A DNA stretch of 64,000 nt from Emcibacter sp. (GCA_021774785.1 JAJFIQ010000006.1:124001-188000), one strand, 5' to 3'. Positions 1-9,838 are shown, counted from the stretch's first letter. Numbers and translations are program-made. Notes: generated by a model not told the origin, from the letters alone.

Positions 1-3000
1 TGAATATTCGCCGGTTGCAGTGTAGAAAAAAGTGTCGGCGAGGTTCCGTCAGGTGGTGGCATGGGCACACGGTCTGCCGGAATCTGGGTTAACATTAGTG
101 GCCCGATATATTTATCACCATTTGGCAGGGTCGCCGAATTGGCAAATACCGTATATTCAACGCCGGGGAGGCCCTTCATGGTTAGCACCACATCCTCATC
201 ACCCCCGACAATCTTGACACTTTCCTGATCAAGGGCCGGAATTTGAATAGGCATACCAATGGTATTATTCTGACCTGAAATGGTTGTGGCTTGGAAGGCA
301 AGGAATGTAAAAAGAATATCTTCAGCTTCCTGTCGTGGGCTTGTACTGCCATCTACCAATAGGTGAACCACGCCCACCGGCACACCGGAAATAATGAACC
401 GACCATCTTCATCGGTCGTGGTAACAAGGCCGACCTCTCCTATAATCTGAACAGTAGTGCCAGGAATTGGTACTTCGCCCATATCCAGAACCACACCACT
501 AAAGCTGGTATTTTCCGCCGCAGCCAAATCTGCAGAAACAGAAGACGTCCTGAAATTCACCACTGGCTCAATCAGTCCTCCAATGTTGGCCACAACGAGG
601 TTATTATTCACCCCGCTCTGCTCTCCTGGCGTGAAGACAACAGAAGCCTTACCGTCAAGGTCTGTAGGCAAGCTGACGGCCACATCCCCGCTAAAGTTTC
701 CTGACCCCTCTATTACGGAAAATTCAACATCAGCCTCTGGTACCGGATTACCGAATACATCGGTGACTAAAACCTGGAAGGGAACCGGGAGCGGCTGGCC
801 CCCTATGCCACGCTGGTTATTGCCCTTTGTCCCGATAATATTTACCGGATCATTTGGCAAAGAAGATTCACAGAAGATAACATCACCAACGAAGCCCTGT
901 GATGAAACCGCCACCTGATTATTGCCTGCTCCAGTGCGTGTTCCCAGCGTGAATAAAGCACTGGCCTGACCAAACTCATCGGTTATGACCTGAACAAGCT
1001 GCTCCCCTTCCTGCGGCAGTGCACTCAGAACGCCATCACTTTTAACCACACTAAATGTTACCGTTCGGTCCGCCAGAACCCGCCCATCAGCATCCTGTAA
1101 TTCTACAACCAATGGTTCGGGCAATTCGTTATTGCTCAAACCCGTTTGGTTATTGCCGGAAACCAAAACTATACGTTGTTGACCCGTAGCATCCAAAACT
1201 TCAACCTGAATTTCATGGGAACTCTCATTACCAGCTATATCACGGGCAACAGCACGAATAGTATTCATACCCCGCACCAGAAGAAGGTCACGTACTTCAA
1301 AACTACCGTTTAGAACAGTTGCACTACGTCCATTTACAACAACAGTCATTTTTTCTTCATTAACCGGCCCGCCGACAAGATCATTTACAATACCAACCAC
1401 TGTTGCCTGAGTACTTGTCAGTTTTGAGCCTTGAGCCGGGGCATTAATCCTGACTATTGGTGGTGTGGTATCTAACGTTAACAGAATTGTATTGGTGCCT
1501 TGCCTGTTCTCGACCTCAGAAGTGGCTACTGCGGCAATCAGGTTTTGCCCTTCCCGCAACGGTACATCAGCCGCGACAAATGTCGTACCATTTATCAGCG
1601 CCAAAACACCATTGACCACGACTTTTTCTGCTGCCGCATCAACTGTGCCTTCTATATTTACAGTCGGCACCCTAACCAGTGCCAAAGTTCCCGGTGACGT
1701 GATGGCTATGGCAAGCGGGTCACCCGCGATGCTGCTGGCACCGCCAATCAAATTAACAGAAATACTATCACGCCCTTCATTTCCTGCCACATCGGTCGCC
1801 TTGGCATTAAGGAAATTTTCGCCGGGTGAAAGATTTACATTTTCGGCACTAAAGTTACCGGCTGTTACTACTGCCGTTACCCCGTTTATTACAACAACCG
1901 CATTATCATCATCAACTGTACCGCTGACTGTAATGCTTCCCAAATCGGTTTCACTTCCGGTTGTGGGGCTTAAGATGTTAATAATAGGCGCAATAGTATC
2001 CAAGGTGACAGAAATATCATCGGTGCTCGTATTACCAACCGTGTCCGTTGCCACAGCTGTGACCAGATTAACACCTTCACTCAAAGTAACATTAGACGCC
2101 CAGCTGTCACCCACACCATTTAACGCTGCTGTGCCATTGACCACAACCGAGGCCGTATCATCATTGATCGTACCCAATACCGGTAATGATGGTGACTGTA
2201 CAATTGCATTATCAAGCGGGTCTGTAATGTTAACCACAGGGGGAATATCATCCACACCGGACGTATTCAATGTAACGATGATACCGGTATTTGTGCTGTT
2301 GCCTGCAGGATCAGTTGCTATCAAAGTTAATGAATTTGTTCCTTCCACTAGGGGTACCGTTACCTCAAAGCCGCCGAGGGGTAGAGAAAACCCATTAAGG
2401 GTAGAAACAGCAAGACTGTCATTGACAAAACCGGTAACGGTAATGGGCGAGCTTGTCACCACAGCATTATTTCTTGGGCTGTCAATGGTTGCTACGGGTG
2501 GTTCGGTATCTTCGACACCTTCTGTATTAAGATTAACCGAAATTGTATTTGTACCCACATTATCCGCCGGATCGATGGCCGTAGCAACAATTGGGTTTGC
2601 TCCGGGTACCAAAGGAACTGTTGCAGAAAATGTCCCGTTCACAACAAGAGCAGTAACGCCATTCACAGTAACTTCAGCCGTATCATCATCCACTGTCCCT
2701 GATACCGGGATTGGGGAAAAAGTGAAATCGGCCCCCGTTAATGGATCTGTGATAAGCACCGACGGAGACGTCACATCACCGGATGGTAACAAAGTGACAT
2801 TTACAGTATCAGATGCCGGATCTGATCCCGCACGGCTAGCAACAGCCGTAATAGTATTGCTTCCCACAGTCAGTGGCACCCCAACCGAGAAACTACCGTC
2901 ACTGGCAACAGGAGCACTCAGGCCATTCACCTTGACTGCAACAGATGCCGGACTGGCCGTCCCCGTAACCGTAACGGGGCTGTCACTTACTTCCGCAGCA

Positions 3001-3977
3001 TCCACAGGACTTGTGATGTTAACGGCCAATATCACAGCACCTGCAAGCTCAACCGTAACATCTATGCTGCTGGAAGCACTATTGCCAGCCGCATCAACCG
3101 CTGTTGCCGTAATGGTATTGGAACCCTCGACCAATATCAGGTCGACTGTGTATGCGCCGTTCACAATAGTGGCTGGGACACCATTGACCACAACCGAAGT
3201 TGCACCAGACACGGGTCCCGTCACCGTTACGGCGGCAGCCGCCAGAACAGCCGCATTAATAGGACTGTCAATGCCGATGTTTGGCGGGGTTGTATCCAGC
3301 AAGACATTAACACTATCTTGTCCCTGACCACCGGTATTCGTCGCTATAGCGGTTAGAGCATTTCCCCCTTCAACAAGGGGTACAGATGCAGAAAAAGCGA
3401 GGCCAACGACCGTCGCTTCAACACCATTCACATTAACTGTAGCCTCTATATCCAGTGACCCTGTAACCGTAACCGGACCTGAGCCAAACAACGCCCCCTC
3501 CAGAGGAGACTGGATAGTAACGACAGGGGCCGGCGGCGCCTGAGCCGGCGGCTGGATATAAACCTGCGCTCCTATAACGAGGCGGTTACGTCCAATATTG
3601 GCGAACTCCATATTTACTGTCGCCGTTGCCCCAGCAGCTAGCGTCGTAGAGGGTATAGTATATATGGATTTTCCGGTGGTGGATACATCCTCGGCACCGA
3701 TAATTGTCGCAAATATTGGGGAAATTGAATCAATCACCACATGCAGAGGGCCACTAATATCTGCACCTGAAATATTCGTCAGGGTTGCGCGAACTTTTGA
3801 ATTACGTGTTACTCTGTCTGATACAGGGCTTGATAGTACAATAGATATTTTAGTGCCATCAGCGCGTTCAACATTACTAAGATCAATCGTAGCCGCCGCA
3901 GCCGGCGTCACCATCCCAACAAGCCAAAGCACAATACTGCAAAGTGTTGCACTTAGATTCAGCTTGAATATCTGCAT
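1..3977 (-). CDS. Giant secreted protein with tandem Ig-like repeats (partial, C-terminus beyond left edge)
   Basis: The minus strand is read from an ATG at 3977, preceded by the Shine-Dalgarno (SD) sequence GAAGGGG, and I found no stop in the stretches I translated down to position 1. This gives at least 1325 residues. An N-terminal signal peptide (hydrophobic stretch ending in TPAAAA) is followed by an N-terminal beta domain (about residues 30-140). About nine tandem repeats of 80-90 residues follow, each with VTVTG and a central VNGV turn, like glucodextranase-B or bacterial Ig folds. Next comes an invasin-like Big_1 stretch (about 600-1190 in the window) and a carboxypeptidase-regulatory-like domain (GTTVQIIGEVGLVTTTDEDG, about 390-480). 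The last visible part (QIPADRVPMPPPDGTSP) resembles the segment before the core of large surface or RHS-type proteins. Likely exported, perhaps by the neighbouring T2SS. A 620-codon open frame on the opposite strand is a shadow of the repeats. Function unknown. Confidence 0.82.
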   Translation of the reverse strand, partial: MQIFKLNLSATLCSIVLWLVGMVTPAAAATIDLSNVERADGTKISIVLSSPVSDRVTRNSKVRATLTNISGADISGPLHVVIDSISPIFATIIGAEDVSTTGKSIYTIPSTTLAAGATATVNMEFANIGRNRLVIGAQVYIQPPAQAPPAPVVTIQSPLEGALFGSGPVTVTGSLDIEATVNVNGVEATVVGLAFSASVPLVEGGNALTAIATNTGGQGQDSVNVLLDTTPPNIGIDSPINAAVLAAAAVTVTGPVSGATSVVVNGVPATIVNGAYTVDLILVEGSNTITATAVDAAGNSASSSIDVTVELAGAVILAVNITSPVDAAEVSDSPVTVTGTASPASVAVKVNGLSAPVASDGSFSVGVPLTVGSNTITAVASRAGSDPASDTVNVTLLPSGDVTSPSVLITDPLTGADFTFSPIPVSGTVDDDTAEVTVNGVTALVVNGTFSATVPLVPGANPIVATAIDPADNVGTNTISVNLNTEGVEDTEPPVATIDSPRNNAVVTSSPITVTGFVNDSLAVSTLNGFSLPLGGFEVTVPLVEGTNSLTLIATDPAGNSTNTGIIVTLNTSGVDDIPPVVNITDPLDNAIVQSPSLPVLGTINDDTASVVVNGTAALNGVGDSWASNVTLSEGVNLVTAVATDTVGNTSTDDISVTLDTIAPIINILSPTTGSETDLGSITVSGTVDDDNAVVVINGVTAVVTAGNFSAENVNLSPGENFLNAKATDVAGNEGRDSISVNLIGGASSIAGDPLAIAITSPGTLALVRVPTVNIEGTVDAAAEKVVVNGVLALINGTTFVAADVPLREGQNLIAAVATSEVENRQGTNTILLTLDTTPPIVRINAPAQGSKLTSTQATVVGIVNDLVGGPVNEEKMTVVVNGRSATVLNGSFEVRDLLLVRGMNTIRAVARDIAGNESSHEIQVEVLDATGQQRIVLVSGNNQTGLSNNELPEPLVVELQDADGRVLADRTVTFSVVKSDGVLSALPQEGEQLVQVITDEFGQASALFTLGTRTGAGNNQVAVSSQGFVGDVIFCESSLPNDPVNIIGTKGNNQRGIGGQPLPVPFQVLVTDVFGNPVPEADVEFSVIEGSGNFSGDVAVSLPTDLDGKASVVFTPGEQSGVNNNLVVANIGGLIEPVVNFRTSSVSADLAAAENTSFSGVVLDMGEVPIPGTTVQIIGEVGLVTTTDEDGRFIISGVPVGVVHLLVDGSTSPRQEAEDILFTFLAFQATTISGQNNTIGMPIQIPALDQESVKIVGGDEDVVLTMKGLPGVEYTVFANSATLPNGDKYIGPLMLTQIPADRVPMPPPDGTSPTLFSTLQPANI
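1205..3530 (-). repeat. Nine tandem ~250-270 bp units encoding Ig-like repeats
   Basis: The conserved VNG-coding turn recurs at about 3425, 3182, 2935, 2663, 2393, 2133, 1885, 1612 and 1332, a spacing of 240-280 bp. The units are diverged at DNA level, so this is an old protein repeat rather than a recent tandem duplication. Unit limits are approximate because they were placed by eye. Confidence 0.7.
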
Positions 3978-4021
3978 CAGGTCATTCCCCTTCTCATCAT
4001 ACGCCTAAACATACAATTAGC

Positions 4022-4040
4022 AGTGCGGCTTATCCGCACT
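4022..4040. other. Perfect 7-bp stem-loop between two secreted-protein genes
   Basis: AGTGCGG, loop CTTAT, CCGCACT. It lies 45 bp upstream of the giant repeat gene and 150 bp after the VPLPA-CTERM gene, both on the minus strand. There is no T-run on the minus-strand side, so it could be a rho-dependent or weak terminator, or a structure in the leader of the giant gene. Confidence 0.5.
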
Positions 4041-4190
4041 ACTGAGAGGATCAAGAATATTAAAGCCCTAAGCTACTATCCAGAATCTACAACTACTAAT
4101 GGTGACCTTATGTTATTAATAAAGAGTAATCTGCCTCTTCTTTCTCCTCTTCCCCCTAAACTATTTACACGTATTTAATTCATTAATTAT

Positions 4191-4775
4191 TTAATTAACC
4201 ATACGCCTTCTTCTAATAATATTCAACCAAATGAATCCCAAGAACATCAATCCAGTTACCGGTGGCAATGGAACATCTATCGTTTCAATTCTTAAATTGC
4301 TAACTGACACCGATGAAGTTAAAGATTGATCGAATGAGAAAAGTTCAAACTGCATTCCCATAAAAGGGAAGTTTCCAAAAAATTGGCCTATATCAAAACT
4401 GACAGTACCGCTACTAGTGGTGCCGATAGTAAAATTTAATACAGAAAAGCCAAAATCATCAAGAACATTTGCAATAAATTCATCGTCATTAGCGGCCCCT
4501 TCTGTGAAATTATATTCAAATTTCAGTAACGCACTATTAGAGGGATCAATAATGTCAGGGTCCCCAAAAAAAGGATCATTCCCAAGACGTGCAGATGGAA
4601 AAAAACCATCTTCTAGTAATGTGGCGGACGCACCATCAGCGGCAACTGTTACCGTGGGGTCAACTAATAAAAAATCATTAAGGTCTAAGAAAACTACCGC
4701 TGCTCTTGCTGATGTTGAAAATATAGCAAAGCATGTAACCAGAAAAATGGATAAAAGCGTTTTAATATTTATCAT
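4191..4775 (-). CDS. Exported protein with VPLPA/PEP-CTERM-like sorting tail
   Basis: 194 residues. An N-terminal signal peptide (LSIFLVTCFAIFSTSARA) is followed by an acidic, Gly/Phe/Asn-rich beta-type body. The C-terminus has the tripartite sorting signal of exosortase substrates: VPLPPV, a hydrophobic helix (TGLMFLGFIWLNII) and a basic tail (RRRR). In this family the tail is recognised by an exosortase/archaeosortase-type transpeptidase and the protein reaches the cell surface or matrix. No exosortase gene lies in the window. The body matches no family I recognise. ATG with an AAAGGAG-type SD (4785-4790) just upstream. Confidence 0.75.
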   Translation of the reverse strand: MINIKTLLSIFLVTCFAIFSTSARAAVVFLDLNDFLLVDPTVTVAADGASATLLEDGFFPSARLGNDPFFGDPDIIDPSNSALLKFEYNFTEGAANDDEFIANVLDDFGFSVLNFTIGTTSSGTVSFDIGQFFGNFPFMGMQFELFSFDQSLTSSVSVSNLRIETIDVPLPPVTGLMFLGFIWLNIIRRRRMVN

Positions 4776-4782
4776 ATTCTAA

Positions 4783-5101
4783 ACTCCTTTAGCCCTCAGC
4801 TTGAAAAATTACCGTCTGAGCGACTTTAACCGAACCCAAAATATATGCAGGTTCTAACAAACATGTCCTCATTCAAGCAATATGCGTGCCAAAATAATAA
4901 AGCTGTTAAGTATCAACTGCTTGGCGATATGGTAATATGGGATAATCCTAAAGGTGTAAAGAAACCCGACAGTTTAACTGCTTAAAGTATCACTTTTAGG
5001 AAGAATCATAATATATAATTTAAAAAAACTGTAACACTACAAAGTGTTATCACAAATATAATAACAATTCAAAACTGTAAGATATTCCGACTCATATGTC
5101 C
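4783..5101. other. Intergenic region between gspD and the VPLPA-CTERM gene
   Basis: AT-rich, no credible ORF. It holds the gspD terminator near 5022-5049 and must contain the promoter for the VPLPA-CTERM gene. Nothing else stands out. Confidence 0.6.
5022..5049 (-). terminator. Rho-independent terminator of the gspE-D operon
   Basis: On the minus strand a perfect hairpin TAACACT-TTGT-AGTGTTA is followed by CAG and a run of seven T (plus-strand A-run 5022-5028). It lies about 55 bp after the gspD stop codon. This separates the T2SS operon from the two surface-protein genes further on. Confidence 0.85.
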
Positions 5102-7339
5102 CTATTTGTCAGAATCACGTTCATTATTGCGTCGCATTGTTCTGTCGTCAAGATCCCTAAGCCCTTGAAGTCTATCACGAAGTTCTTGAGTAACACGCCG
5201 GGCTTCAGACGCATTGCGAACCACCTTTGGTGTAATTAAAACCAGAAGTTCCTTTCGCACAGCAGATTTTTCTGAACGGCGAAAGGCATTTCCCAATAGA
5301 GGAATGCGTGACAAAAAAGGAACCCCGCTTCTGGTCACCGTTTCCTCATCGGAAATCAGACCACCCAAAACAATAGTTTCACCCGTTTGCGCAACAATAG
5401 AACTTTTCACCTTTCGCTGGGAAATAGTGGGCGTCAACTGACCGCTGTCGATGGACTGGACCACGCTACTGACTTCCTGCTCAATTTCCATGTTGATGGA
5501 GCCGCTGGCACTGACGCGGGGGGTGACCCGTAATATTACACCCGTATCGCGAAACTGCACGGTATTAACCAGATTTGAGCTGTTGTTAATGGTGCTCTGT
5601 TGTTGCTGTGTTACCACGGGAACCTCGTCGCCCACATTTAATTCTGCTGTGCGGTTATCCAGCACCATCAGGTGAGGAGACGAAATTACATTAACCGTTG
5701 TCACGCCTTCCAGAGCATCAAGAACACCGCGAATACCACCAGCGCTGTTGGTGATAATGGTCGAGAAACCCGGGAAAGTAGCTGAAAGTGAACCATTACT
5801 ACCGTTGGACAATCTAACATCACCGCTCAAGCCATCACCCAGACTTCCGGTGTTAAACAACCACTGTAATCCGAACCGCAATTCATCGGTCAGGGTAACT
5901 TCCGCAATAGTTGCTTCGATCAATACTTGAAGCGGTACGATGTCCAGCTTCCTCAGGGCAGCCTTGACCATGCGGTAATCCTGTTCGCTCGACAGAATAA
6001 GCAAGGCATTATTAACCTCATCAGCAATAATTTTGATATTGGCATCTGGTGAAAAAGCCAACCCGTCACCCTTCGCTTCTGCCGTCCCTGTGGTCCTGCG
6101 GTTAACCGGACGATTGGTTGTATTTGGTTTTGTCTGATTATTTCTAGCGGCGGTCGTGGATGGTGTATTGGTTTTATTCGCAGAACTCAATGTTACAGGC
6201 TGGCGTCCCGGCGCAACTTTGCCTGTTGTGCTGTCACGGCTTGACCGCCTATCGGAAAACAGGTCCGTAAGAATTCCGGCAAGGTCGGCAGCTTTGCCGT
6301 GTTGCAGAGAATAAACATAGAGATTTTGCCCTGTCCCGTTGCCTTTATCCAACCGGTTAATCCAGATTTCTGCCCGTTCCAGATAACCGGGGCGCGTGGT
6401 CATCACCAGCACGCCATTAAGACGGCTGATGGGTACAAACCGAATAACACCTTCCAAGGGGCCTTCTGCACCTGTGCCAAATATAGTTGTCAATTCTTCA
6501 ACCACCGTTTCCACATTTACCGTTGCCAGACGAAAAATACCAACCGATTTGCCTTTGAGCCAATCCACATCAAACAGCTCAACCGTCTCCAGAAGTTTTG
6601 TCATTTCATGACCTGCTGCAGCCAGAACAAGAATATTGCGGTCCACGTCTACTCTGACAACGGAGTCCTGTGGCAGGAAGGGTTCAAGCAGCTTGTCCAT
6701 CTGTAACACAGAAATATATTCAAGTGGTATCAGGCGCACGGAAAATCCCGCAGGAATAACTTCCCCGCCCTCAGCTATTTCCGGCACAAGATTTCCCTTA
6801 ATGACCTCACCGACCGGAACGACCTTGTATAAATTATCATCGACCACCAGTGCGGCATTATTCATGCGCAACATGGTTTCCAGTATCTCCAGTATGATAT
6901 TTGCTGGCAGCGGGCCGGTGGTTTTCAGGCTGACACTTCCTTCAACACGGGGGTCATATAAATAATTTACTTTCAGGGTCTGTCCCAGAATCACCTCAAC
7001 CACATCACGCAGTTCGGCATTCTCGAAATTCAGAACAATATTGTTCCCAATTTTTCCGACATGTCTGGTGGATTTTTTTGATGATCCGAGAAATTTTCCC
7101 GTGCCTGGAAATAGGTTTTTTTGCCCCTCAGCATCAATATCATCATTGGACGTTGCACTTTTCCCCTGCTGGGTTGGAGATGCATTGTCCGCATTACCAG
7201 ATTTTTGCACACTGGGGGAAGACGCATAGTTCTGGTTCAGGGGGCGGCCCGCTTCATCAATCGGTGTCGTACAAGACAACAACAAAAAAGGCACAAAAAA
7301 TTTCATGACATTGTTGAGATAAACCCAGGTTTTTCTCAT
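5102..7339 (-). CDS. gspD: Type II secretion system secretin GspD
   Basis: 745 residues; forms the outer-membrane channel of the T2SS. Signal sequence with lipobox (FLLLSC at about residue 23), so it is probably a lipoprotein. N0/N1 domains follow (NIVLNFENAELRDVVEVIL at about 105-125), then further N-domains, a long Ser/Thr/Asn-rich linker (about 370-420) typical of the N3 loop, and the secretin core with VNVISSPHLMVLDN and VPVVTQQQQS, ending near LLVLITPKVVR. The C-terminal 35 residues are charged and may be a pilotin-binding region. ATG at 7339 has the SD AAGGGG. It is the last gene of the T2SS operon. A second possible start is Met12 (MKFFVPF). Confidence 0.95.
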   Translation of the reverse strand: MRKTWVYLNNVMKFFVPFLLLSCTTPIDEAGRPLNQNYASSPSVQKSGNADNASPTQQGKSATSNDDIDAEGQKNLFPGTGKFLGSSKKSTRHVGKIGNNIVLNFENAELRDVVEVILGQTLKVNYLYDPRVEGSVSLKTTGPLPANIILEILETMLRMNNAALVVDDNLYKVVPVGEVIKGNLVPEIAEGGEVIPAGFSVRLIPLEYISVLQMDKLLEPFLPQDSVVRVDVDRNILVLAAAGHEMTKLLETVELFDVDWLKGKSVGIFRLATVNVETVVEELTTIFGTGAEGPLEGVIRFVPISRLNGVLVMTTRPGYLERAEIWINRLDKGNGTGQNLYVYSLQHGKAADLAGILTDLFSDRRSSRDSTTGKVAPGRQPVTLSSANKTNTPSTTAARNNQTKPNTTNRPVNRRTTGTAEAKGDGLAFSPDANIKIIADEVNNALLILSSEQDYRMVKAALRKLDIVPLQVLIEATIAEVTLTDELRFGLQWLFNTGSLGDGLSGDVRLSNGSNGSLSATFPGFSTIITNSAGGIRGVLDALEGVTTVNVISSPHLMVLDNRTAELNVGDEVPVVTQQQQSTINNSSNLVNTVQFRDTGVILRVTPRVSASGSINMEIEQEVSSVVQSIDSGQLTPTISQRKVKSSIVAQTGETIVLGGLISDEETVTRSGVPFLSRIPLLGNAFRRSEKSAVRKELLVLITPKVVRNASEARRVTQELRDRLQGLRDLDDRTMRRNNERDSDK

Positions 7340-7467
7340 ATTCCGACCCCTTATTATTTAGACCTAAATCTTATTATGATTCTATACTGCACCTGTTTTG
7401 CCAACATATCAATATATGCTTATAAAATATTTTCTACGCTACTGACCTGAAAATTAAAAAGCTTTTA

Positions 7468-8040
7468 TTACCTCTCTTTGTTGGCTAATCGGCGAGCCGC
7501 TTTTTTCTTATTTCGCAACAAACGGGCTTTTCTGAGTTTTTCCAGTCTGATTTTCGAGGCACGCTGGGCTCTTTTTTTATCGTCAACCACCGGCTTATTA
7601 TCCCGTAGACGAACCGTTGTAAAATTTGCCCCTTTATTGAGGGTTATCTCCTCAGGTTTGATCTCGAGCAGCCTCCAGCCATCAATCATTTTATTTTTTT
7701 TAAGCTGAACCATTTCGCCTTTTTTCCCTTTGCGCACAAGGGCTATATATTCCTCTCCGTCATGGATAACCCCGGAAAGCAATAGGTTGATTGTTTTTAC
7801 CTCCACTTTGCGTTTAGGTATTATCCGGCGTGTTGGTGGCGGTTTTATCACACTGGCAGGGCGACGGGTGGAGAGAAACAGAGGGCGTTGTATCATTGCC
7901 GAAAAATCTTCAAAGGGCGGTGCGGAATATTCAGGAAATGCCCCCTCGGATTCTCCTGCATCCTGCTCCTCTGCCCACAAGACCGGAGAGATACAGCAAA
8001 TTTGCATAATAAGACAATAATAGAGTATCTGGTTTTTCAT
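7468..8040 (-). CDS. T2SS inner-membrane/periplasmic HR-domain protein (GspC/GspN-like)
   Basis: 190 residues. Signal peptide (LIMQICCISPVLWA), an acidic segment, RPLF followed by a Pro-rich stretch, then a homology-region (HR)-like beta domain at about 80-150 (LLLSGVI, ALV, DGWRLLEI). That fold in GspC and PilP docks on the N0 domain of the secretin. The last 40 residues are very basic (RAQRASKIRLEKLRKARLL). It overlaps gspM by ATGA and precedes gspD, the expected place for a connector. No other GspC candidate is in the window, so I infer it plays that role. It could equally be annotated as a GspN-type protein. Confidence 0.7.
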   Translation of the reverse strand: MKNQILYYCLIMQICCISPVLWAEEQDAGESEGAFPEYSAPPFEDFSAMIQRPLFLSTRRPASVIKPPPTRRIIPKRKVEVKTINLLLSGVIHDGEEYIALVRKGKKGEMVQLKKNKMIDGWRLLEIKPEEITLNKGANFTTVRLRDNKPVVDDKKRAQRASKIRLEKLRKARLLRNKKKAARRLANKER

Positions 8041-8624
8041 GATGAGGCCCCCGCTTTACGGTAGCCGAAAAAATCTATTGTTACTTTCAATTTTTCTGTC
8101 TGGTCATTATCCCCGGACCGTCTTTTTGAAAGTGCCTTTATGTCTATCTCCTCAATAAAAAGATAAGGGCTTTGCGTTTCAATCACATATAATATTTTCT
8201 GCAGGTTATTGGTGGTCACCGTCATACTGGCCCGCACGGTTATTTTCTCAAGCGCCTGTTCCTGAGCGGATGGCAACATTTGTGTGGTTTCCAGGCTTCC
8301 CCCCGCATTACCCACAATCTGTTTCATTCGTTTCTGGAGTTGAGCCCCCACAAGCGCATCACTCTCCCCCGACAAAAGCGCAACGGACTCGACGCTGGCA
8401 CCCTGAAGCTCTTCAAGACGTTGCCGCAATGCCCCCTCACTGCCAATGGCCTTTGTATAGCGTGCATGAATATTTTCAAGATAATCTAACCGCTCACTGC
8501 TGCTGAAATAAAATGCCAGATAAACCCATAAAATAACCCCCAATACGATAGATAAAAGTCCGACCGCCATGATACGCCGGAAAAGACTGTTCTCAAGTAA
8601 ATCTTGCTCGAATATATTGGTCAT
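8037..8624 (-). CDS. gspM: Type II secretion system protein GspM
   Basis: 195 residues. A short cytoplasmic N-terminus, one transmembrane helix (VGLLSIVLGVILWVYLAFYF, about 19-38), a coiled-coil segment, then a ferredoxin-like periplasmic domain. This is the GspM/PilO-like architecture that pairs with GspL in the inner-membrane platform. Both ends overlap neighbours by ATGA (gspL upstream, the HR-domain gene downstream), showing translational coupling. Confidence 0.85.
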   Translation of the reverse strand: MTNIFEQDLLENSLFRRIMAVGLLSIVLGVILWVYLAFYFSSSERLDYLENIHARYTKAIGSEGALRQRLEELQGASVESVALLSGESDALVGAQLQKRMKQIVGNAGGSLETTQMLPSAQEQALEKITVRASMTVTTNNLQKILYVIETQSPYLFIEEIDIKALSKRRSGDNDQTEKLKVTIDFFGYRKAGASS

Positions 8625-9751
8625 TCTCCGCCCTCCCCTCGCTCAGTTTGCTTTACATTCTGAGCAGGCATAGTCACATCTGCGGCCACCTGAAATCTTT
8701 CCACATTTTTATCTTTCTGCTGCACCACAGCGGATAAAAAGTGAGCATTCCTGAAAAGGGGGGATATCTCAAGGTCTTCTAATACGCCAGACGCCGTTCC
8801 CGAATATCCAAAAATCTGTATATTGTCTTTTCTGACGGTGAGCTGTTCAAGCCAGGTATCATCCCCAAGAAGAACCGAAATCTCACTTACGACCTGTATC
8901 GCCAGCGGTCTGTTATTTTTTTTGTCCACCAGATAATGAACATCTTTTTTAAGACTTTCATAATCCTGTTTCAACTGCGCAGAAGACCGGGCTTGAAACC
9001 TGCTGTCACCAATATTTCTTTCCAGCACAGAAATCTGATAATTATTATATGCCGTAGGTACAACAGCCAAAAGGCAAGCGGCACCAGCCATCAACCAACC
9101 GCGTACGGGCCAACGCATCTCCCGCCTGCGCGCGACTTCGCTGCGATGCAGGTTTATTTCTTCAGATGGCTGCGTGGATTTATCTTTAATTTCAAGACAG
9201 TCTACCTCTACCCCATTTCGCCGCAAAAATGCCAAAAGCGCATCACATTTGATTTTGGGTATAATGACAATATCCAGTTTGATTTTTTCTGGCGTATATT
9301 CTTCCGGTTTCAACCGATAATCAAAATAGACCTGATCGGCTGAATATGGGGTCAGCCTGTCAATCTGGTTAACCAGAATATCCCGAATATCACCAAGCGC
9401 CGCACGGGGCAGCATCATAGGTTTGGCAAGACAATATTCCCGGGGAAGACCCAGTATGGTTTGCCATCTGCCATTAGGGGTGACCGATGTCAAAAAATCT
9501 TTAATCTCATCAGACGAAATATTTTCATCGGTTAGCAATATCTTTTTCTGTTTCTGCCACTCTTGTCCAAGTCGGGTTGAAAGATGCAACATATCGCCAT
9601 CAAGCCGGAAATGTAAAATATCGGTTTCTCCCCGATTTCCACCTGTCATCAGCTCCTGGCGCATGTCTTCCAGTTCGTCCAGCCACCAGAACCAAAATTG
9701 GATCAATGGGGCCAATGCCCTTTTTATCAGAATACTATATCTGTCTTTCAT
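8621..9751 (-). CDS. gspL: Type II secretion system protein GspL (PilN-like)
   Basis: 376 residues. The cytoplasmic N-terminal half looks like the actin-like GspL domain that binds GspE. A single transmembrane helix follows (GWLMAGAACLLAVVPTAY, about 222-240), then a coiled coil and a small periplasmic domain resembling PilN/Fimbrial assembly (LEQLTVRKDNIQIFGYSGTA, about 300-320). It sits between gspK and gspM as in other T2SS operons. ATG start. Confidence 0.85.
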   Translation of the reverse strand: MKDRYSILIKRALAPLIQFWFWWLDELEDMRQELMTGGNRGETDILHFRLDGDMLHLSTRLGQEWQKQKKILLTDENISSDEIKDFLTSVTPNGRWQTILGLPREYCLAKPMMLPRAALGDIRDILVNQIDRLTPYSADQVYFDYRLKPEEYTPEKIKLDIVIIPKIKCDALLAFLRRNGVEVDCLEIKDKSTQPSEEINLHRSEVARRREMRWPVRGWLMAGAACLLAVVPTAYNNYQISVLERNIGDSRFQARSSAQLKQDYESLKKDVHYLVDKKNNRPLAIQVVSEISVLLGDDTWLEQLTVRKDNIQIFGYSGTASGVLEDLEISPLFRNAHFLSAVVQQKDKNVERFQVAADVTMPAQNVKQTERGEGGE

Positions 9752-9838
9752 TAATTCTCATCCGACTATGATGCCTTTATTGCATCGCGGTTTATATTAT
9801 ACATGATAGATAATATTACCGATATTAATAATTACTGT

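Noticed and set aside
1465-3327. 620-codon plus-strand open frame
   Set aside because: It lies antisense to the Ig-repeat gene; its translation is Ser/Thr/Val-rich without recognisable domains, while the minus strand gives a signal peptide and repeat motifs.
1205-3530. CRISPR array or DNA minisatellite
   Set aside because: The units are about 250-270 bp and diverged, and they keep the reading frame; this is a protein repeat.
4417-4782. 121-codon plus-strand open frame
   Set aside because: Antisense shadow of the VPLPA-CTERM gene, no SD and no homologous pattern.
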